This document shows positions 40,177 to 50,765 of a stretch of 64,000 nucleotides of DNA, one piece after another. Source of the stretch: Nannochloropsis oceanica (lineage: Eukaryota; Sar; Eustigmatophyceae; Eustigmatales; Monodopsidaceae); the NCBI GenBank assembly GCA_004519485.1, contig CP038115.1, positions 124,001 through 188,000 on the forward strand, in the 5' to 3' direction. Both the position numbers and the translations under genes were made by a program. The notes under the pieces are model-generated. The model did no database searches. It saw nothing but the letters and a program-made list of their open reading frames with translations, and was not told where the DNA came from. How positions within the stretch are numbered: position 1 is the stretch's first letter; each line of letters starts with the position of its first letter.

Positions 40177-40609
40177 GACTTCCGGTAGAGTTACATTTCT
40201 CGTCTCTCTCCATTTTTTTCTCGTTCCTGCATCTTTTCATTCATCTGAGTACGTAGCGCGCTAGATCACTCCTGGCTTTACCTATGTATTTCCCAATCCA
40301 GTTCTTCATGGAGCGACAGCAACACATTCAAACAAGTTGTGAAATAATGGCCCATACACCTGCAGATTGAGGCGAATTATGGAGTTATACACTTCTCATA
40401 AAAAAGCATTCTCGCACCTCTCACCTTCCCCTCTCACCTATCCACACACGTCCATTCTTTTAGGGTTTTGATGCTTTGCTGCCCGGGGACTCTGCTTGCG
40501 CCTTCCCCGCGGGTATCCTTTTCGCCGCCGTGCTCACCATACCCAGTTCATCACATCATCCGGATTCCTCTGCTCACCAACGACACCAATATAAATCATA
40601 GAAACAAGC
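40177..40609. other. 5' flank of the Tat-SF1-like gene
   Basis: About 430 bases with pyrimidine-rich stretches. No gene recognised. Confidence 0.45.
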
Positions 40610-42720
40610 ATGACAGAGGCGGAGAAGCTGGTCGGGGAGCGTATGTGGAACTATTTGGCGCCTTCTGGGGACAAGAAGGTGCGTTGTTTTGAGCACTTCC
40701 TTTGTCCGTCTTGGTGGGGGGACGGTAATGGTGTAGGCAAGGCCTCTACAGGCAGCGACAACCTCAGAAGCCAAAAATGGACTTGGGCAAAAGCTTAATG
40801 CCAGGCGTATAGTGGCTGTGGTGGCGCTTGCTGCCTTTCCACAATGTTCCTGTAGCCCATATCACTGGCCCTCATCATCCTGCTCACTGCTCGTCCCTCG
40901 CTCTGTCTTCCAACCCTTCTCCACTCACGACCACTCACGACCCTTCTCCACTCACGACTCCCATGCAAATCATCCATTTAATAAAGGGCCCCTTCCCCGA
41001 GTCCATTCTCATACGAATGCTGTTGCGGAGGCTGCCTGGACTAGATACCTCGTCGTATTGCTGGACACCTGGCATGGACGACTGGCGGCCGGTGGGGCAA
41101 ATGACAAATTTTAAGGCCGTCCTCGAGGCGGAGGGCGCGGCCTGGTATTATGTGGACAAGGACGGGGAGCAGCAAGGCCCATCGGAGGCCAAACATATGG
41201 CAGCACTGCTGCAAGGTGGCGAAATTGATGGCTTGAGCTTGGTCTGGCACCAGAATTTGGCTGGAGGGTGGAAGCCTCTCTCGGAGGTAGAGGAGCTCCG
41301 GCAAGTGGTGCGCCTGTTGATGCGGCCGGAAGAAGATGAAGATGGGGAAGGCAGTGAACAAAAAAGAGAGGAGGAGGGAGAGGATAGTGGAGGGGGTAGC
41401 GGTAGGGATGGTGCGTCCGTGGTGGACGAGCGACAGGTATTTTACGGAGACGAGATGCCCACCCGCTCGCTTGCCGCAGCCTCGGCTGCTGCGAAGAGGT
41501 CAAGGAGCGCTCTTAGCGTGAAGCAATCGTACGTGGCAGATGATGGCACAAAGTATCGGCTGAATCCTCTGACGAATGAGTGGGAGGAGGCTGGTTCGGG
41601 AGAGGAGAGTGGGGAGGGTGGAGAGGAAGGTGAAGAGGAAGGCGAGGGAGAGGAAAACGAGGAGGAGGGGAACGGCAGCATGGTGCGACAGACCTCGGTG
41701 GGGGCACCTCCAAGCGGCGAGGGCGGGAATGTATCAAAGAGGAAGAAGTCAAAGAAGAAGAAGAAGAATCGTGGTGGAGAGGGGTGGGACAAGGCGTCCA
41801 ACAAGTGGGTGTACGTGACGGGCCTGCCCTCGGACGCGACGGTTGAGGAGCTAGAATCGCATTTCAAGCAGGTCGGCATCTTGGCGGTGGACCCCGAGAC
41901 ACAGCAACCTCGTGTGAAGATCTATCGTGACCCCACGGGCGCACCGAAGGGCGATGCTTCGGTGGCGTACGTCCGGCCCGAGTCAGTGGAACTGGCCGTG
42001 GAGATTCTGAATGGGGGCTTGCTCCGACCAGGCTGGCCCATGACCATCACCAAGGCCGTATTTCAGCAAAAGTCAGTTGGTAATGATGGTGTGGAGGGAG
42101 GTGGAGGAGGACCCGTAAAGCGGCGGAAGGTAAATGAAGCCAAAATCAAAGTGGCGCGGGCGGCTGTCAAACAGGCACTTTCTTGGGCCGAGGCGGACGA
42201 TACGGGATTAGGGGGCAAAGCACTGCGCATCGTGGTGGTAAAGAACATGTTTCATCCCACTCAGTGCCAGGCGCCGGGATTTGTGGAGGAGCTGCAGGAG
42301 GATTTGGAAGGGGAATGCTCCTCGTTGGGACCGCTAGAGAAGATGACTGTATTTGAGAGGCACCCGGAGGGGGTGGTTGTCATCAAGTTTGGCACGGCCT
42401 TCGCGGCGGAGCAGTGTGTCAAGCTGATGAACGGTCGCTTTTTTGCCGGACGTAAGCTGCAGTCGTCCTACTGGGACGGTAGCACTGACTACACCAAGGC
42501 AGTTTTCCGAGCCGAGAGGCCGCATGCGACCACGGGTGCCGAGGAAGAAGGGGGTGGTCAAGGAGAGGAGGAGGGTAGTGGCGAGGCGGGGAGTACCTTT
42601 GTATTCACTACAGAGGACGAGGAGGCGGCGGAGGAGGATAGGCGGCTGGCGGAGTTTGGGGACGAGCTCGACAACCAGGAGCTGCCACCAGAGTTTCAAC
42701 TGGAGGTGGCGCCTGAGTAA
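40610..42720 (+). CDS. Tat-SF1/Cus2-like splicing factor with two GYF-type domains
   Basis: Two exons, 40610..40678 and 40987..42720, joined in phase 0 across a 308-bp intron, give 600 residues. Joining the exons completes a first GYF-type domain (MWNYLAPSGDKKGPFPESIL ... WTPGMDDWRPV). A second follows at about 73-120 (AWYYVDKDGEQQGPSEAKHM ... VWHQNLAGGWKPL). After an acidic and then Lys-rich linker come RRM1 from about 297 (WVYVTGLPSDATVEELESHF) and a UHM-type second RRM from about 436 (LRIVVVKNMFHPTQ, VIKFGTAFAAEQCVKLMNGR, FFAGRKLQSSYWDG). Tat-SF1/Cus2 associates with the U2 snRNP protein SF3B1 and helps U2 fold. The acidic C-terminus is typical. GYF domains bind Pro-rich peptides, suggesting further spliceosomal contacts. 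Confidence 0.9.
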
Positions 42721-43248
42721 GCAGGGAGCCATGTAAAGGGAAAAGAAGCATGCTAATAGTAATTTATGCCAAATCTCTTTCTTTTTCACGTGCGTTTAGC
42801 GGTGGTTGGTTATTTTTTTTGTGAAGGAGGGTGATGTGACAATATCATGAAAACATATCGCGAAACGTAAAAGAAAGTTGATGTCAACGTCTATTTCTGA
42901 ATTCTTTTCCGGATGGATGGGCTGGTCAAAGGAAATGGTACACATACTTTCATTGACCTCATCGACTATGGAGGCTGTAGGATGCAAGGTAAGGGGGGAC
43001 ACTGGGGACGGGGGAGGAGATATGGCGTACACATATCTTTGCCAATAAGCAGCTTCTTTGTACGCGATGGGCACAAGCAGGTTTGTCTGCATTTTCTCTC
43101 ATCAACACACACTTCTTCGCACAAAGAGCCTCGTGAAAAGGAGCGTTGTGCGTCAACAAAAGCTTCTTCTCATTTGTGGCTCTTCACGTACAGACACAGT
43201 GATTCCCTTACATGTTCCCTCCCCACGAAGCTCAGTCCTCTCACAATT
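42721..43248. other. convergent spacer, Tat-SF1-like / H+-PPase
   Basis: About 0.53 kb of 3' flanks with no recognisable gene. Confidence 0.5.
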
Positions 43249-45902
43249 CTAATTAATGAACAATGGCCCCAAAACCAACACCGTCGTCGACAAGAGCTTA
43301 ATCACAACGTGCAAGGCCGGGCCTGCCGTATCTTTGAACGGATCGCCCACCGTGTCTCCCGTGACAGCCGCCTTGTGCGCCTCACTGTTCTTCCCACCAT
43401 AATTCCCCAACTCAATAAACTTCTTCGCATTGTCCCAGGCCCCGCCCACATTGTCCAAAAACAGCGCCATCATGATGCCCGTCACCGTCCCAAACATCAA
43501 ATAACCCGCCAGCACCTCCGCGCCCAACAAAGGCCGATCGGTTAAAGCCCCCACCCCTCGAAACACTAGCCCCACTACCACCGGCAGCCCCGTGGCGAGC
43601 AAGCCCGGCCACACCATTTCTTGCAAAGCAGCACGCGTCACGAGGGCTACACACGACCGGTAGTCTGGACGGGCCTTGAAGCTCATGATGTCCGGGTTAT
43701 CGCGGAATTGCCGGCGGACCTCCTTCACCACCTCGCCTGCCGTCTTTCCCACGGCCGCAACAGTCAAACCAACAAAATAAAATACCATCATGGTGCCTAT
43801 CAACCCACCAATCAATACCTCAGGGACAGCAATATCCACGGTTCGGAAAGGCTTGCCCGAAAATTGTGAGAATTCATCCATGAACGCCCCAAAGAGCAAA
43901 AAACACGCCAACGAAGCCGAGCCGATTGAGTATCCCTTCGTTATGGCCTTGGTCACATTTCCCGCCGCGTCCAAACGGTCAGTAGACTCCCGCACAAACT
44001 CGGGCTGTTGACTCATTTCGGCGATCCCCCCCGCGTTGTCTGCTATGGGCCCGTAGTTGTTCATCGAAAGGACGTAGCAAGCAGAGGAGAGCATGCCCAT
44101 CGTGGCGACAGCCGTGCCAAAAAGGCCTGCGTTGTGACCGGTACCCACCCCCGAGGCACGGCCCAAGTGGTAGGCAGAGACAACGGCGAAGGATACAGTG
44201 ATAGATGGAATAACCGTGCTCTTCATTCCCACCGCCACACCCGTGATGATGTTGGTCCCATGGCCCGTGGTACTGGCCTCGGCGATGGAGCGGACAGGGT
44301 AGTAGGCGTAGTCTGTGTAATACTGCGTCGAGGCGATGAACACATAGGAAGTCATCATCCCCAGACCCCCGCATCCCGCGAAATGCAACCAGGCTTGCGG
44401 AGCGTCCGGCACGGAAAGAAGAAGCCAACATGTGATGATGAATCCGACGACGGCCGTACTGGCAGTGACGTAGTAGCCGCCTTTGAGGATGTTCATCGGG
44501 TCTTGGTTACGTGTCTGATTCGTGGCACCTACAAACATTATCCCCAGCGATGACACAACTATATCCAGAGCATGCACCACCAACGGGAAGAACATGAACG
44601 GCGTCGGGTCCGCCAACCCCGCCTCCTTCGCCAAGGTACTCCCAAGAATCATAGCCCCAATAATCTCAGCCGCCACAGACTCAAACACATCCGAGGACGA
44701 ACCCACGCAATCGCCCACCATATCTCCAACTAGATCCGCAATGACAGCAGGGTTCCGTGGGTCATCCTCCGGAATACCACTCTCCACCTTCCCAACCAAA
44801 TCCGCGCCCACATCAGCCGCCTTAGTGTAAATTCCCCCACCTAACTGCATAAACAGCGCGACAAACGAGGCCCCAAAGCCATAGCCCACCATAAGCATGG
44901 GTACTTCCCCTGCGTGCAGAATGCCCGTGGGGACAAACACAAGATACAACCCTAGGTAGAGGCTGGTCACACCTGCGACGCATAAAGTAATGTCCAAGAC
45001 AGCCGAAAAAGCGCCTCCGTTAAAGCAGACGATCAATGCCTCCATGTACGACCGGCGGGCGGCGCTCGTGACGCGGATGTTGGTATGTGCTGCTACCCAC
45101 ATGCTCAAGTAACCCGCAGCTGCAGAGCAGAGGGCACCCAGAATGAAGGAGAGCGAGCCGAGCAGGCCCAGCATAGTGTTGCCAAGCTTCCCAACACCGT
45201 GGTTGCCACCGCCTCCCTCGGGTCGTAGCATGTAGGAAAACGTGATGACGATGGAAAGCACGACAGCAATTTTGGCTATGGCGTTGTATTGAACACGCAG
45301 AAAGCCCTCTACGAAAGTGAAAGGATCGTTCCAGAATGTCAGGGAAATGGACTTCAAGATTGATAAAATTTAATCCCCTATATGTTCCCTTTCTTCCCTC
45401 TTTGCCCTCCCATTCTCACTTCCTCCGTTCACTCACCGGCCCCTTCCCGGATGGGATTAGAGACGGCGCGCATCTCGGCCGTGCCATCATCTTTGGACAG
45501 TACATACCGCGACAACCAATAAGCAAACAATGTGCCCAAGGCGCAAATAGCCAGAACGAAAACGGCACAACGAAAGCTGGATGGAAGGATGACGAAACAC
45601 AAGAGGCCTACCGAGCAAATGAAGGACGCCGTGGGTCCAACGTTGACTGGGTTTGAGTACGCAAGGGACACGCCCTGTGCCGTGCCTCCTGCCCCAAAGG
45701 GATGATGATGCTGGCTGAGCTTATCGTAGTCCGCCACGCCTGTCTGGTGGTGCAAGAGAAAGCCGCTCTCGCTCTCGACGTCGACCCCAACCGCGGATGG
45801 CGGTGTGTTAATGGAGGCCCCGTACGGGTAGGTCAGGGAAATTGAGGCGCCACCAGTTTGAGATCCGTCCATACCCATGCCCCCTGTCGTCCGACGATTC
45901 AT
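43249..45902 (-). CDS. membrane H+-translocating pyrophosphatase, type II (K+-independent)
   Basis: Two exons, 45902..45437 and 45308..43249, joined in phase 1 across a 128-bp intron at IREGA|EGFLRVQYN, give about 841 residues. The PPi-binding and metal sites are present: DVGADLVGKVESGIPEDDPR and DLVGDMVGDCVGSSSDVFES, then NTIITG-like GTNIITGVAVG, and the C-terminal DNVGGAWDNAKKFIE and GDTVGDPFKDTAGPALHV. The enzyme pumps protons into acidic compartments using PPi. The segment AAGNVTKAITKG carries Lys where K+-dependent enzymes have Ala (GNTTAA); that Lys is known to remove the K+ requirement. The first ~100 residues are a variable polar tail. Start chosen at the first ATG (45900-45902). Confidence 0.95.
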
Positions 45903-46937
45903 TGTCACTTCTCCAGCCCCCTGGCCAAGTGGTGATGGGAAGGAGTACAAAGAGTGCCTGCGGCTCCTCCTGCTGCTGCCTGCTGTCTCTCACGCACCTG
46001 ATCTTGATGTATATGGAAAATATGATTTAGTTAGATGCTGATGACACTGCCACTCAATGGGGCCTTCAAGGCAATTTGCGTGAGTGGGCGTTGGGAGGAA
46101 TTCCCCAAGGCGGCTTCTGTTGGTTTCGGCGATTGGACTCTCACCAGGGCTCGCGGCTTTTAAGGACCGTATACGCTGTCAAATGCGTGCATAAATGGTG
46201 GCGAGGGCATGAACTTGGTGGACGAAGTGTGTCATGGTGCGTGGTTGTCTTTGGTATCGAGGGCTCGCGAGTTTGAACGTGCGGAGGAAGGGGGGTTTTG
46301 ACTGTTCCTCGGACCAGCCCCCGTTCAAAACTTCCCCTTCCTTTCGCATTCATGCCCCCCTCATTACTATAACAAGGTGTACGAAATGACAAAAAAAAAG
46401 ACATGCATTCCTATTTAGTCTTACGAGTTTTCCAAAGGGAAAAGAAAAATTTTCTCTTTCAGCCAAAAACGCCCACCAAATATCTCGGTGCACCTTTCTA
46501 CTCGTTTTGTTAAGCAAGGCACCAAGTAAAGGGGGATTTCCCCCTCTTTCTGGTGGCAACTTTATTCCATAATTTTTGTCATTGATTTTGTGCATTTGGC
46601 TTCGACAAACTATCAATAGACTTCTCAATTCTTGCTTACTTACCCTTCTTTTTCAATTTTCCTTTTTACTGATTCGCTTTACTATCGACTTTACAAATGC
46701 GCTTTCCTACGTGCGGCCATTCATGCCTGCGTCTCTTTCGGCCTCACCACGAAGCCCGAATAATCTCTGGCTTGCTCTATTCACACACTGTGGTTCTTCT
46801 GCTTTACTCAATGCTTGTCGCGTGCCTCGTGTGTACACACGACACACAAACAAACAAACAACGAAAACGAAGTGCTCTGTCCTCATTCATTTATATACAA
46901 CGCCTATCTTCGTCCCTTCTTGATCTATTCTCCCTCC
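45903..46937. other. spacer between H+-PPase and PFK-2/FBPase-2
   Basis: About 1.0 kb between two minus-strand genes, AT-rich in 46380-46720. Short frames only; no RNA gene or repeat recognised. Confidence 0.5.
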
Positions 46938-48719
46938 CTATTCTATCAAGCCGTCCCGCTCAAACAAAGGCACAGCCTTCTCTGTGGTACCAAACGGTCC
47001 AGGCGTTAGCTCGATAACTACATGCTTGGGCAAATCCAAGTAGGGGATCTCCGACATGGCCGTCCCCATGAAGTATCCGTACAAACAACGCTGCACTGCC
47101 AAATGACATACCACCAACACCGACCGCCGTTGCCGCTCTAACTCGACAATAATAGGTCGGATGCGCTGGATGACATCGGCGTAACTCTCTCCCCCAGCAC
47201 CAGGATACCGGTAATTAAGCTTGTCCTGCATCCGTCCCTCCCATACCTCGGGGAAGAGAGTCTTAAGCTGCGTGCGGTCAATCCCATCAAGATCACCGCC
47301 ACGCAGCTCGTTCAGAAGAGGCGTGGAGACACAGGGGTAGATGAGTTGAAGGTGCTCGATGGTGGCGTGGTGGACTTGCTGGGTCCCGGCCAGGATGAGG
47401 ACCTCATGCCCCGTGCCCATAACTTTTTCCTGCTGCGCCTTGATAAAACGCGTGAGCATGAGGCAATATTGGCGGCCGGCGTCTGTTAGGTCTCCTGAGT
47501 CCCTGCCTAACACGTTCTTAACCTGATCCAGTGACTCAGCGTGGCGCGTCAACCAGATCTTGCGGGGCTCTATGTGAATGTTTTGCAAATAGAAGGCAAT
47601 CTGCGAGGGGATGTACCCCGTCGTATTTCTCGTCACCACCTTCCGTCCTACATTGTACACCTTTATATAAGAGATTTGACCCTCGTCCTCGTCATCCCCC
47701 AGCTCTTCATAGACCTCCTCGTAAGCCCTCACCCGCTGCTTGAAATCAGCCAGGGCCACCGCGGGATCCATTCCCTTGTAATCGTTGTTCTGCAACTTCA
47801 TGCTATAGTTCCGGTGAAGAATTTCCTCGTCATCGCAGATACTCTCTACAAACAACAGAGTGGCATTCGTCTCTTGCCGATTGCGTGCCAGGAGGTTCTC
47901 ACGTCGAGACCGCGTGGTGTTTGTTGCGTCGAACAGCGCAACGCGTGGTTCGTCCTCCCCCCCCGCCGACAGCCATTCGTAGGCCTCGTCCAACACTTGA
48001 GCTGCCATGCTCTCTCGCGTCTTCTGCGCCTCCGCGTTGTTGGCTTCGAAGAAGGATTTGTCAACGCCGCTTAAGCCCTGTTTTTGAGAAGGGAGTGTGG
48101 AGAGAGAGGAAGGAAGGGGAGGAGAGGGTGATTTGTTTATGATAAAACATTTCTCGTCGTAAGCCTGAATGAGAGAGGGGATCTCACCGCAGACATATTA
48201 GAAGGTTCCGAGGTAACTCTCAAATTCATGCCGCAAAAAAAAAGACTCGAGAAAGAGAAAGACCAGTGCTCCATCGCTAAACGCACAAATCCTACCCCAC
48301 CCCCTCCCATCACACTCCATCCCCTACTCACTCACCAGCTTACGACGAAACTCACCCACATTAAACACCTTGGCATGGATACCCGTCCAGGTCAAATAAC
48401 GAATGAGCATTTTGACGATATAACTCTTGCCTCGGGCCGGCAATCCGACCATCACCAAGATCAACTTGCGCTGCATGGTGCTGAATCCCACAAAATCCGT
48501 CTTGAGCGCTTGTCGCCGTGGATGATCAATGAGCGCACCCTTGTCTGATTTCTCTAAGGCAACAATATGGTCGGCCGAGACGCCCCGGACCCGAGGCGAG
48601 GAAGCATCGCTGCCATCGGGTTTGCGGGCTATCAACTCATGCTTGCGGGTGCGGATGACGTAGAGCAGGCCGGCGGCAGATAGAGAGTACAGCACGACGG
48701 GCACAATGTCCTCGCTCAT
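46938..48719 (-). CDS. 6-phosphofructo-2-kinase / fructose-2,6-bisphosphatase
   Basis: Two exons, 48719..48336 and 48077..46938, joined in phase 0 across a 258-bp intron, give 507 residues. The kinase half has GLPARGKS at 92-99, VFNVGEFRRK, FDATNTTRSRR, FVESICDDEEI and YIKVYNVGRKVVTRN. The phosphatase half has LTRHAES with His307, GRDSGDLTDAGRQY, LLNELRGGDLDG and CHLAVQRCLYGYFMG. The enzyme makes and destroys fructose-2,6-bisphosphate, the switch between glycolysis and gluconeogenesis. Two oddities: residues 5-21 are hydrophobic (IVPVVLYSLSAAGLLYV), like an N-terminal membrane anchor, and the phosphatase signature reads RHAE instead of the usual RHGE, with the catalytic His kept. Confidence 0.94.
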
Positions 48720-49463
48720 GCTCTGCAACTTGTGATGGTGTTCTTGAGGTGGTCGATAACTGAGGTGGTAGCTAGGGATGGAGGATCTGCTGAATAAAGG
48801 CTACCCTTGTTTTGCTGACAAGAAAAAAGTGCCAGACCTATGGTAGAGGGTGGAGAATATAAGAATATACATACAGGGCAGGGTGTGTGAGAGGCCGTGT
48901 ATGTGATGTTACATTAAGGTAGATGGCCCCACGCTTCGCACCAGGCGGGGATACATGAGTATAGTGAGCGTTATGATCGAGATTGAAGCAAGGGTAGTTT
49001 CAGGAAATAAGAGCGGCACAAGGCGTCCTCTGAGTACTGCCCTGCCTCTGGACAACGCTAAAAGCTGAGTTGAGGAAAGGCATGGGTAATCCCTGTACAT
49101 GAGCGATGAAGGAGAAGGAGGAGGAGGAGGAGGAGGAGGAGGAGGAGGAGGAGGGGCAACCCTGCGATAGCAAGCAGCCACGTAGCTTGATTGGCGATGG
49201 TGCGGAGGTTGGATCGGGCTAGCTCGTCTGCTGGTCAGGGAGTTGACATCCTATTGCCGTCCGTGCATATGTCTTTGCGTGCTGTACAAAGAATATTGTG
49301 AACTCATGCGGACACATAGCATACACTGGTTTCGATAAATGAATCAGTGTTGCGTATCATAGAAATCCGAAGAACAAGGCGGCAGCCTCAACTCTGGCCC
49401 ATTCCCCCGTTAGATGCAGTCACGTGCTTTGTTTACCCTGAAGAAATCTGTGTGCCGGGAATA
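48720..49463. other. divergent spacer, PFK-2/FBPase-2 / two-TM protein
   Basis: 0.74 kb between divergent starts. It contains a GAG/GGA run at about 49106-49153, which creates a poly-Pro frame on the minus strand that I reject as a gene. Confidence 0.5.
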
Positions 49464-50507
49464 ATGAAGGCTGGAAAGGGAATGGGAATGGATGGAGATA
49501 CAGACTGGAAGGAGGAGAATGAGGGCGGGAGTGAGGAGGAGTGGAGTAACCTCCTCACAGCACCACTCCTTTCAATCTCCTCCTCAACCTATCTCACATC
49601 CGAAGCAGCAGGTGAAGGACGGCGACTTGACGGCCGGCGTAGGCACGGCACTTGAAGGTAAGAAAGGGATGGAGGTAGGTGGGGAGGGAGGGCGGGCTCA
49701 TGCAACAGCCTCAGCCTCTTAATTTTAGTCCTTCCAGCCCGCCGCTCATTGGAAACAGCATGATCTCCTGTTGTAGTGCAGCACGCTGCTTGTCCTCAGA
49801 AGAGGGATTTGCCTTTCAGGCTAATGGCCAGCATCCACCTTGTGTTTTCCTCGAGGAGGTGCCTTCCCTCCTTCCCTCCTTCCTTTCCCATTCCCTCTCC
49901 CTTCTTCCAGGCGCTACTGCCCTTATCGACCCAGGCCATAAATGGAGAGAGGGGGAGGGGAAAGCGTCTAATTATCCTCCTTCCTTCCGACGACCTGCTT
50001 ATCTCTCCGTCTTTCTCACCATCACCCACTCTCCTTCCCTCCCTCCAGGCGCCACGGCCCTCATCGACCAAGGCTATCCTCACCCTGTCATGGCATTCTC
50101 TCATCTTTCTCTCTCCGTCACTGCTCACCCGATACACTACAGGTCACTCCCAATCTCCCAAATCCCTGATAAAAATGAAGGAGACCATCCACTACGCGAC
50201 TCTCTGGGCCCTGCCGGCTATCGTGGCAAGCTTGCTCCTGCTAAACTTTATGGACATGGCATTGATGGGAGTGCATAGCCTGGCCGTCCATACTCGCTCG
50301 TTACCAGGTCACGACCTCGCGGTGCGGCTCAATAATCTACTGGAAAAGCTTTTGGGCGGTAAACAAATCCCGTTCACCATAACAAGTGTTATTCTAGGCG
50401 CGGTCCTTGTGGCCATGATTTCGTGCAGCATCAGCCTTAATCGATTGGTCATTCTCAAATCGGAGGAGGTGGAGTTGTTGCGCGAAGAGGGGCTGAAGCG
50501 TAAGTGA
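49464..50507 (+). CDS. small two-TM membrane protein, unrecognised
   Basis: Proposed exons 49464..49611 and 50143..50507, joined in phase 1 across a 531-bp intron, give 170 residues. Exon 1 is acidic (MDGDTDWKEENEGGSEEEW). Exon 2 carries MKETIHYATLWALPAIVASL, a hydrophobic segment, a polar loop (HTRSLPGHDLAVRLNNLLEK), a second hydrophobic segment (ITSVILGAVLVAMISCSISL) and a charged tail. The second exon is convincing. The first exon rests on a GT at the right phase; another donor-like GTAAGA at 49658 lies after an in-frame stop. No family recognised. Confidence 0.58.
49880..50090 (+). repeat. duplicated segment inside an intron
   Basis: Two similar stretches sit in the intron: 49911-49936 and 50049-50074 share GCGCYACNGCCCTYATCGACC, each directly preceded by a pyrimidine tract ending in CCAG, as at a 3' splice site. 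Their translations are alike (ATALIDPG and ATALIDQG). They look like a diverged duplication of an acceptor-plus-exon segment, or simply an intronic duplication. Confidence 0.55.
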
Positions 50508-50765
50508 GGAGGAGGAAAGAGGCCTGGGAGAGCGGGACAAGAACACACGGGCGGTTCGTTACAAGACAGAAGGAAGAGAAGAGATATGAGAGGGAAGAAC
50601 GGTCCGACGCGTGGACAAGAAAACGATTAGACAGTAAATACGAATGAGACACCGCCAGACATCCTGTCATAACGCAGCACACACAAGGAAGAAGAAGAAG
50701 CGCCAGCAAGCAAAGCATGCCGTTGCCTTCCTTTACTTTTCCATTCTTCTCAACGTTCTGACCAT

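Noticed and set aside
48909-49181. A 90-codon minus-strand frame with poly-Pro
   Set aside because: It is created by a GAG/GGA run and lacks domain or homology features.
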